Below, one piece after another: positions 58,297 to 64,000 of a stretch of 64,000 bases of DNA; the first letter of the stretch is position 1; the number at the start of each line of letters is the position of its first letter. Under the pieces are notes generated by a model. That model saw only the letters and a program-made list of their open reading frames with translations, made no database searches and was not told the DNA's origin. This stretch comes from an uncultured Bacilli bacterium (lineage in GTDB: Bacteria; Bacillota_I; Bacilli_A; RF39; UBA660). Where the stretch lies: NCBI GenBank assembly GCA_934101865.1, contig CAKOSA010000002.1, forward strand, positions 1 through 64,000, in the 5' to 3' direction. The translations under genes were made by a program, and so were the position numbers.

Positions 58297-58890
58297 TTAT
58301 TCCTGATTTATATTAGCTGATAATTTAGACCCATCTATCGCCTGATATGTTATACTAGCACTAAAACTACCACTAGCATCCTCTTCATCCTGTTCTTTAT
58401 CTAAATTAGAAAGCCAAATAACCAGTATAAAGTCCTTAACTTCTCCCTTTTTCAAGTCAAAACTATTACCAAGAGATAAATTATTACCATCACCAGTCGA
58501 AGTAGCCTCTTTATAAATATTACCATCACTATCCATAATAGCATAACTCATATTAACAACATCCTGTTTATTAAAATCCATAATACCAGTTAAATTAAGA
58601 TCATCACCATTATTAGCAAGGCTTATTCTAAACGCTGTACAAGCACGATTACCACTATTATCCACACACTTATTAGCATAAGCCTTTGATAAATCAGCAT
58701 CATCCATCGGTATAAGACCCTTACCACCAAACTCCGGTGTAACACTCATATTAAGTGAAAACTTAAAAGCCTGTGTTTCTACATCATTATCCCCCTTTAA
58801 AGTAGCACTAAAATATGCAAACGTTGCTCCTATCATCGCCACTATTAAAGTAAGAATACTAATAACAATTCCAAAGTATTTATTACCCAT
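58297..58890 (-). CDS. TasA/camelysin-like exported protein, paralogue 2
   Basis: The SipW-type signal reads ISILTLIVAMIGATFAYFSA. The mature part has the family phrases LIPMDDADLSKAYANKCVDN, ACTAFRISLANNGDDLNLTG and FILVIWLSNLDKEQDEEDAS. The ATG at 58890 follows ATAGGAGAA; a reading from 58929 would start in the promoter. It is slightly shorter than its paralogues (197 residues). Promoter at 58920-58948 and its own terminator make it independently expressed. Confidence 0.88.
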   Translation of the reverse strand: MGNKYFGIVISILTLIVAMIGATFAYFSATLKGDNDVETQAFKFSLNMSVTPEFGGKGLIPMDDADLSKAYANKCVDNSGNRACTAFRISLANNGDDLNLTGIMDFNKQDVVNMSYAIMDSDGNIYKEATSTGDGNNLSLGNSFDLKKGEVKDFILVIWLSNLDKEQDEEDASGSFSASITYQAIDGSKLSANINQE

Positions 58891-58919
58891 ATCTATTCTC
58901 CTATCTTTACTATACATTA

Positions 58920-58948
58920 ATAATACCAAATTTTAACTAAAAATGCAA
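58920..58948 (-). promoter_or_regulatory. Promoter of TasA-like paralogue 2
   Basis: On the minus strand TTGCAT (58948-58943), a 17-base spacer and TATTAT (58925-58920) with extended TGG. Confidence 0.7.
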
Positions 58949-58951
58949 GCA

Positions 58952-58980
58952 AAAAAAACAGATAGTACAAACTATCCATT
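58952..58980 (-). terminator. Terminator of TasA-like paralogue 3
   Basis: On the minus strand GATAGT and ACTATC pair around a four-base loop, followed by TG and eight T residues. Confidence 0.72.
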
Positions 58981-59012
58981 TTATATCAAATCTACAAAAT
59001 GTAAATTATTAA

Positions 59013-59654
59013 CTAATCACCAAATTTAGCAGTAATACCAGTAGATGCAGATCCATCACTGTTTACACCATTAAATGTAACATTACCAGTAAATGTTTTA
59101 CCAGCATCGTCGTCATCTTGGGCAGCGTTAGTTTCTTCTAACCATACTACTAAATAGAAATCGTGAGTACCTTTTGCTGTTAATGCTTGGTTATCAGTAA
59201 TAGTACCTTCAGTTCCTTGATTAACAGTAGTTGCACTTGCGTTTACTGTTGTAGCATCAGTTAATACTTGCCATTTCATATTTTTAGCAGTACTAGTTAA
59301 ATTCATAGTACCTTTAACGTTAAGACCGATATCAGCACTTCCGTTTGTAACTGTCACTTTGTAAACTTGGCAAACTGTATTTCCGTTGGCATCAATACAA
59401 GATTTAGAAGATGTACCAGTTACACCTTTCTGAAGGTCAGTATTTAACATTGGAACCATATTTTTAGCAGTACCAGTGTCAGACACTCTTGAAATTGCTA
59501 TAGCAAGTGAAGCTCCACTAGCAGTAGTACCAGTAACATCTTGATCGTTAGTAGCACTAGCACTGAAGTATGCAAATGTTGCTCCGATAATAGCTACTAT
59601 TAAAGTTGCTACACCTATAACACCATAAAAGATGCCTCTTCCATTGTTTTCCAT
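59013..59654 (-). CDS. TasA/camelysin-like exported protein, paralogue 3
   Basis: The SipW-type signal reads GVIGVATLIVAIIGATFAYF with SASAT next. The mature domain is rich in Thr, Ala, Gly and Asn (VTGTTASGASLAIAISRVSD) and keeps SCIDANGNTVCQVYKVTVTN and HDFYLVVWLEETNAAQDDDD. Its codons look richer in G and C than the neighbours, as in strongly expressed genes, so this may be the main fibre subunit. Promoter at 59682-59710; AAAGGAGG before the ATG; own terminator. Confidence 0.88.
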   Translation of the reverse strand: MENNGRGIFYGVIGVATLIVAIIGATFAYFSASATNDQDVTGTTASGASLAIAISRVSDTGTAKNMVPMLNTDLQKGVTGTSSKSCIDANGNTVCQVYKVTVTNGSADIGLNVKGTMNLTSTAKNMKWQVLTDATTVNASATTVNQGTEGTITDNQALTAKGTHDFYLVVWLEETNAAQDDDDAGKTFTGNVTFNGVNSDGSASTGITAKFGD

Positions 59655-59681
59655 TATTTATAATCCTCCTTTACATTAATA

Positions 59682-59710
59682 ATCATATCAAAATATTTCA
59701 TAAATTGCAA
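59682..59710 (-). promoter_or_regulatory. Promoter of TasA-like paralogue 3
   Basis: On the minus strand TTGCAA (59710-59705), a 17-base spacer and TATGAT (59687-59682). All three paralogues share a TTGCA(A/T) -35. Confidence 0.72.
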
Positions 59711-59851
59711 TACCTTTTCATCACTTTTTTATAAAATTTTCACTATACTTTACACCCATATTACATAGTTATTAAACAAAATATACAAAAAAGTCCCATT
59801 TTTCGGTATTCCACTATTATAATTAACACTTTAAAAAATAATATACATAAT

Positions 59852-59876
59852 AGAAAAAAAGTAGCCTTAACTACTT
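59852..59876 (-). terminator. Terminator of the AlbA_2 gene
   Basis: On the minus strand AAGTAG and CTACTT pair around a six-base loop, followed by a run of T. Confidence 0.72.
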
Positions 59877-61544
59877 CTTCACATTGCTAAGTACCCACTT
59901 AGAATTTCTATCATTACCAACATTAATAATTTTACCCTCATCTCTAAGTTTGCCAAGTAAATACCTAATCTTATTATTAACTTGTGTATTACTCAAAGAT
60001 TTAGGCAATTTAGGCTTAATCAATCTATTAATTTCATCCCTATCGGCACTACCAAATGTCTTTATATATTCGTATATATAATCCATATAATAAGAATTGT
60101 CCAATCCCTTTGTATCCATATATCTACTCTTTTCATCTGTTATTTTAGCAATATCAGAAGATATATATACATTAGGATACCTTCCTTCAATCAAATTTTC
60201 TCTTTTAAGATAATCACACTGTTCCTTAGTAATACTGTATCTTTTTTGAACTCTATCTAAAAGAATAACACTCTCTATATCAAGATTAGTTTTCTCACAA
60301 AGTATCTTCGTATATTTCTCATCTATAACTTTTCCATATAAAGTAACTATAACTCTATTAGGGTTACTCAAATCATAATCCGGAAGTGGAAAAAACTTAT
60401 TTCTTTGAATATTAAACACTCTTCTTATACCACTACCAACTGTATCAATCATATTCAAATTAACCATAGCATTAGCTAAAAACTGATTTCTATAATAAGG
60501 AGAAGAAAAACCAACTTTCAAAACATTTTCTATCGTACCAGGTATAAAATTGCCCTCATTAGAAATAATCAATTTATCCTTATATTCTGCAATATTTATA
60601 GAACCCTTTAAGTTATAATTTTGGTGAGCAATACAATTATTTATAAGTTCCCTTAATGTAAAATTATCATATTGGTCTACCTCATTAGGAAATAAAGTAT
60701 TTTCATTAACCATATATCTATACCTTAAATTTCTAATTTTATCCTTTGCCTTAATAGAATTAATAATTAGTGGAATACCAAAATGCTCATAATCAATAAC
60801 ATTAAAATCATCATAAAGTTTCCAAGTAATTCTAGGATTATACCCATTAAGGAGGTAATCATCGTCGTTTTTACCCAATAGTATCATAGCCGCATAAGTA
60901 ATTTCACCATTTAACGTAACCTTTGCCTTATTTAAAAATTCAATGTCAGACATATTATCAATTTCATTGGCAATATCTCTTCCTTCATATTTCTTTTTAA
61001 ATTGCAAGCGAGCAAAACTAATAGCTTCCTTATCAAGATTATCAATAGTAGCACCTCTAATAACCTGCCTAGACCAATCATAATTAGCCGTAGCCCTAAT
61101 CTGCTCCGCTTTGTACTGTGATAAGGGTGTTAGTGACTCACCAGTTCTACTATAAGCAATTCCTTTCCAACAAATAGGATTTCCAGCTGCGGCAGGTACT
61201 TGAAACAAAATAACTCTTTTAGAATTAACATTTAAAGTGTATATTTCGATAAAAGATATACCATCCGTAGTATTATCAGATATTTGCTTTTTTACTTCAT
61301 TAAAATTATTATCATACCTAAAATTAGTATTAACTATATTATGAGTTTTATCATCAATACCAAATACTATCCATCCATATTGTCTATTTCTTAAATTAGC
61401 TTCATTTCCCAGTGCAGAAAAGTATTTACCTAATTTATCTATATCAAAATTATTTTCAGCTTTTTTAAACTCCACGCACTCGCCTTCCTCATTACTAAGA
61501 AGGTCATTTAGTACTTCCATAATTTCTTCGTTATTTTTTATCAC
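59871..61544 (-). CDS. Schlafen/AlbA_2-domain protein with HATPase_c_4 domain, 557 aa
   Basis: The N-terminal Schlafen AlbA_2 domain (about 10-150) has GECVEFKKAE, SALGNEANL and YGWIVFGIDD. It is followed by an HSP90-like ATPase region: LRELINNCIAHQNYN, LIISNEGNFIPG and IDTVGSGIRRV. A winged-helix-like C terminus ends at KWVLSNVKK. Such proteins are often called transcriptional regulators or ATP-dependent helicase-like. The start is GTG at 61544, six bases after GGAGG, behind an extended -10 TGGTACAAT. An unusual repeat array lies just upstream and may be its operator. Confidence 0.88.
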   Translation of the reverse strand: MIKNNEEIMEVLNDLLSNEEGECVEFKKAENNFDIDKLGKYFSALGNEANLRNRQYGWIVFGIDDKTHNIVNTNFRYDNNFNEVKKQISDNTTDGISFIEIYTLNVNSKRVILFQVPAAAGNPICWKGIAYSRTGESLTPLSQYKAEQIRATANYDWSRQVIRGATIDNLDKEAISFARLQFKKKYEGRDIANEIDNMSDIEFLNKAKVTLNGEITYAAMILLGKNDDDYLLNGYNPRITWKLYDDFNVIDYEHFGIPLIINSIKAKDKIRNLRYRYMVNENTLFPNEVDQYDNFTLRELINNCIAHQNYNLKGSINIAEYKDKLIISNEGNFIPGTIENVLKVGFSSPYYRNQFLANAMVNLNMIDTVGSGIRRVFNIQRNKFFPLPDYDLSNPNRVIVTLYGKVIDEKYTKILCEKTNLDIESVILLDRVQKRYSITKEQCDYLKRENLIEGRYPNVYISSDIAKITDEKSRYMDTKGLDNSYYMDYIYEYIKTFGSADRDEINRLIKPKLPKSLSNTQVNNKIRYLLGKLRDEGKIINVGNDRNSKWVLSNVKK

Positions 61545-61621
61545 AATATCCCTCCATTCAATAATATTGTACCATATATTTAGTTTTTTTGAGCCATTAT
61601 TATTATTTTTTTATCATTTTA

Positions 61622-61659
61622 TTATACTTATAATTTTGCCCTGAAAATTATAAGTATAA
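61622..61659. repeat. Perfect 16-bp inverted repeat
   Basis: 61622-61637 and 61644-61659 pair perfectly around the six-base spacer GCCCTG. No T run follows on either strand, so it is not a normal terminator. It lies between the AlbA_2 promoter and the TGTAGA array. Confidence 0.85.
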
Positions 61660-61660
61660 A

Positions 61661-61863
61661 TGCAGATAAATATAAATAAATGTAGAACTTCTACACCTAA
61701 ATGTAGATAAATGTAGAACTTTTAACCCAAAATGTAGAACAATACCGCAATTTTTACATAATTTTACTCTTTTTTCTGCATTTTTACCCCTTTTTTCTAC
61801 ATTTTCTCCACTTTTAAGCCACTTTTTCTACATTTCTTCTACATTTCCAAATTTATTTCTACA
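61661..61863. repeat. Inverted array of TGTAGA/TCTACA sites
   Basis: TGTAGA (mostly AAATGTAGA) lies at 61681, 61702, 61712 and 61733, with TGCAGA at 61661. The opposite orientation TCTACA (mostly TCTACATTT) lies at 61796, 61827, 61838 and 61858, with TCTGCA at 61775 and one extra TCTACA at 61690. Steps are 20, 21, 10, 21 and then 21, 31, 11, 20 bases, close to whole helical turns. The gap 61545-61993 has no gene. Confidence 0.85.
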
Positions 61864-61963
61864 TTTTTCTATTCTTCCCCCTATTCTTTTCTCCACTTTT
61901 CTTCATATACAAAAATACGATATTTTCCTATCTTTATATTTAGAAATCCCCATATATAAAGAA

Positions 61964-61990
61964 AAAGACCCCATACAGGTCTTTCCATCA
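61964..61990 (-). terminator. Terminator of the 61994 gene
   Basis: On the minus strand AAAGACC and GGTCTTT pair, followed by TTCTTT. Confidence 0.7.
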
Positions 61991-61993
61991 TCT

Positions 61994-64000
61994 CTATTTC
62001 TCTATATACTCACTAGAATTAAATACCGCTTCCGTCTGGTCCATTATCCCATTAGTAGGCACTTCCATATTCCCAATCTCGCTCTTCTTCTCCTCTATAT
62101 CCCTAAAAGAACTCGTCGGCTTCACCGAACCAATACTACCAACCTCAGGAAGTCTCGTCATATCGTCCTCGTCAATAATAATATCCTCTTCTCCCTCCAA
62201 AGAATTCTCCATATCCGGTAACTTCTTCTCTTCTAAATTATCGTTCAAGATAGCCTTTTCCGTACTAGAAAAGAAATCATCCGCCTCTTCCTTAGAAGTC
62301 TCTTGTCCATTTAATACATTTACATTATCACTAACTTTTGGAGACACAATCCCCACATTATCCTCACTAGGAACCGTCTCACTACCCTTGGATCCACTAT
62401 CCGCACTAGGGAAAATATCCGAAACAACCTCAAAATCGCTGTCCGTAATATCCCTCGCCGTGTCAATCTTAATAATATTCGGCTCCTTCTCACCGAGGAA
62501 AATATCGTCGCTATCAAACGTGAGCGTCAAATCATCCTTATCAGTACTGCTTGGATTTGCAAAAATGTCCTCATCCGCCAAAGTAGTCGTCTCATCCATC
62601 TTCTCTTCCCCATTTTGGAGGGCAGTAGCACTATCGTGAACTTCTACATTGTCATCAGCACTCTTTTCCATTTCAATACCATTAATAGTATCCACTTCAT
62701 CACTAGCACTAACACCAATATCTTCACTATCATTAACACTATCCACATCACTATTCATACCCAATTCCTGTGATGCCTCATCCTCACTATCAAGCATAAC
62801 ATTGTCAATAACCTCCTGCATCACACCATCAGCAATCACCTTAACACTAGCCAAATCAATATCCCCGCTGTCCTCTACATTAACAATAACATTATCCTCT
62901 AAACCATCATAACCCCTATTACTAATCTCTCCATAAACCTCATCCTCATCACTCAAAGGGAAATCATAATACCCATAAGGATTACTCTCACTTACCTCAT
63001 CATTAAGAAGATCCTCTTCCAAAAGCAAAGCCGAATACTCAGGATCATTGCCAATCTCACTATCAATATACTTATTACCATTACCACTCTCTGCATCAAC
63101 ACTCACATTAACCCCATTATCACTATTGTACGTGTCAATAATACCAAACTCATTCAAAATACTAAGAATATCCACTGTCTCGTTCTTATCTTTAAGACCC
63201 CTAATCTCTTCCTTAGCACTCTCAATTCTTCTCTCTACATCACTAATATTATCATTGACCCTCTTCTCAGCCTTAATAACACTATACTGATTATTGCAGA
63301 ACTTCTCAATATCCATAAAAGAATCCTCATCAATAATCTCTAACTGTCCTCTTAAAAGAAGCCTATCATCAAATATCCTACTAATCTTCTCTCTCTTACT
63401 AACAACATCACTATACTCCGTCTCTATACTACTAATAAGCTCATACAACTTATAAACATATTCCTTCTCCCTCGAAGTATAATAATCCATCCTCGCTTCC
63501 TTAACATAAGACTTATACTCATTAATCTTACTATCCGGAAGCTCCTGATTTTCGAGAGACTCATAAGCCATATAAAAATTATCAAGCTCATCCCTCTTAT
63601 GCCTAATCTCATCCCGAAGCTTCTCTAACTCAAACTCAATATCACTATAATCAAGTTCCTCACAAAAACTATTATTATGCACAAAAGACATAAAAAATTC
63701 CAAAAGCTTCTCTTCAAGCTCCCTATTAACCCTATCATTATTAAGAGCCTCTTCCGTAAACCTATCCAAATCCCTTTCGTAAGTCTTAACCTCTTCCTCC
63801 AAAGACTTAATACGATTACAATTACTCAAATACTCCTTAATATTATCCAGCCTATTCTCATAAATAGCCAAGTCATTATACTGCTCTTTATCCTCTAAGT
63901 CTAAGCCTGTAATCTCCTTATACTCATTATTAAACTTCCTAAAAGCATCACGATATCCATTAATATACTTAATAAGAGCATTAAGCCTTACCTTCTCATC
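61994..64000 (-). CDS. Large acidic coiled-coil protein, 5' end outside the window
   Basis: No family is recognised. The frame stays open to the window end: 43 further codons lie upstream of a TTG at 63871, with no stop, so the true start is outside and at least 668 residues are encoded. The N-terminal 250 visible residues are coiled coil (KSLEEEVKTYERDLDRFTEE, ELEKLRDEIRHKRDELDNFY). The rest is a very acidic, likely disordered tail (SDEDEVYGEI, EGEEDIIIDEDDMTRLPEVG). There is no membrane segment. It resembles in style the large coiled-coil proteins at 7795-11881. Confidence 0.8.
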   Translation of the reverse strand, partial: DEKVRLNALIKYINGYRDAFRKFNNEYKEITGLDLEDKEQYNDLAIYENRLDNIKEYLSNCNRIKSLEEEVKTYERDLDRFTEEALNNDRVNRELEEKLLEFFMSFVHNNSFCEELDYSDIEFELEKLRDEIRHKRDELDNFYMAYESLENQELPDSKINEYKSYVKEARMDYYTSREKEYVYKLYELISSIETEYSDVVSKREKISRIFDDRLLLRGQLEIIDEDSFMDIEKFCNNQYSVIKAEKRVNDNISDVERRIESAKEEIRGLKDKNETVDILSILNEFGIIDTYNSDNGVNVSVDAESGNGNKYIDSEIGNDPEYSALLLEEDLLNDEVSESNPYGYYDFPLSDEDEVYGEISNRGYDGLEDNVIVNVEDSGDIDLASVKVIADGVMQEVIDNVMLDSEDEASQELGMNSDVDSVNDSEDIGVSASDEVDTINGIEMEKSADDNVEVHDSATALQNGEEKMDETTTLADEDIFANPSSTDKDDLTLTFDSDDIFLGEKEPNIIKIDTARDITDSDFEVVSDIFPSADSGSKGSETVPSEDNVGIVSPKVSDNVNVLNGQETSKEEADDFFSSTEKAILNDNLEEKKLPDMENSLEGEEDIIIDEDDMTRLPEVGSIGSVKPTSSFRDIEEKKSEIGNMEVPTNGIMDQTEAVFNSSEYIEK

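Noticed and set aside
61627..61656. The 16-bp inverted repeat as a Rho-independent terminator
   Set aside because: The stem is almost entirely A-T and no T run follows on either strand.
62388..63290. Several Ser/Leu-rich plus-strand frames opposite the acidic coiled-coil gene
   Set aside because: They mirror Asp/Glu/Ser-rich codons of the real minus-strand gene and have no start signals.

Overview
The window is an AT-rich bacterial chromosome segment from a Gram-positive (Bacillota) organism. It carries TagO/WecA, MurE, RodA/FtsW, SepF, DivIVA, lipoteichoic acid synthase, sortase-type LPXTG-like proteins, strong AGGAGG ribosome binding sites and near-consensus sigma-A promoters. TGA is used as a stop codon (for example at the end of nrnA), so the code is standard and not Mycoplasma-like. 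MurE has the DNPR motif that goes with meso-diaminopimelate. The many SipW-type exported proteins and large coiled-coil proteins of unknown function fit an uncultured gut-type Bacilli/RF39-like lineage; that placement is inference.

Layout. 1-63: 3' part of a tRNA-Lys(UUU). 209-3366 (minus): housekeeping operon tagO-rbfA-nrnA-truB. 3557-7439: a hypothetical gene, murE, a small hypothetical and rodA/ftsW. 7502-12655 (minus): four-gene operon of unknown coiled-coil proteins. 12755-14416: an RNase J paralogue whose active site is degraded (J2-like). 14561-28743 (minus): a surface-structure region with an amber-interrupted exported protein, sepF-divIVA, a prepilin, a SipW-type signal peptidase and four membrane-anchored extracellular proteins, one of 1947 residues. 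Inside it, at 16525-16766 on the plus strand, is an unannotated structured RNA with its own promoter. 28913-30382: exported amidase. 30398-33795: small genes, a RelB antitoxin whose toxin is reduced to 22 codons, trmB and an Rpn nuclease gene. 33973-36738: two sortase-type surface proteins. 36856-42714 (minus): GT4 glycosyltransferase, folD, acyl-CoA ligase, E2-like acyltransferase, PAP2 phosphatase and a HAM1-like pyrophosphatase. 43273-48693: a second rpn gene, two identical IS30-family elements in tandem and the remnant of a third rpn. 49155-54891 (plus): a complete lipoteichoic acid synthesis and glycosylation operon (ltaS, yfhO, csbB-like, gtcA-like). 54901-57491: a DUF4143 ATPase with repeated operators, and tmcAL. 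57533-59654: three TasA/camelysin-like paralogues, each with its own promoter. 59871-64000: a Schlafen/AlbA_2 ATP-binding protein beside a helically phased inverted array of TGTAGA sites, and a large coiled-coil gene that runs off the window.

How the parts fit. Most genes build or decorate the cell envelope: peptidoglycan, lipoteichoic acid and its sugar modification, glycolipid precursors, sortase and SipW substrates. The SipW-type peptidase at 19941 is the likely processor of the three TasA-like proteins 38 kb away. The accessory stretch 30-49 kb holds mobile or conflict genes (RelB, three rpn loci, IS30 pair). The strongest leads are: conserved internal start sites in the rpn genes, which survive in the IS-truncated copy; a shared roughly 110-bp leader element; the structured RNA at 16.5 kb with a nearby 11-base C tract; and the TGTAGA array at 61.7 kb.
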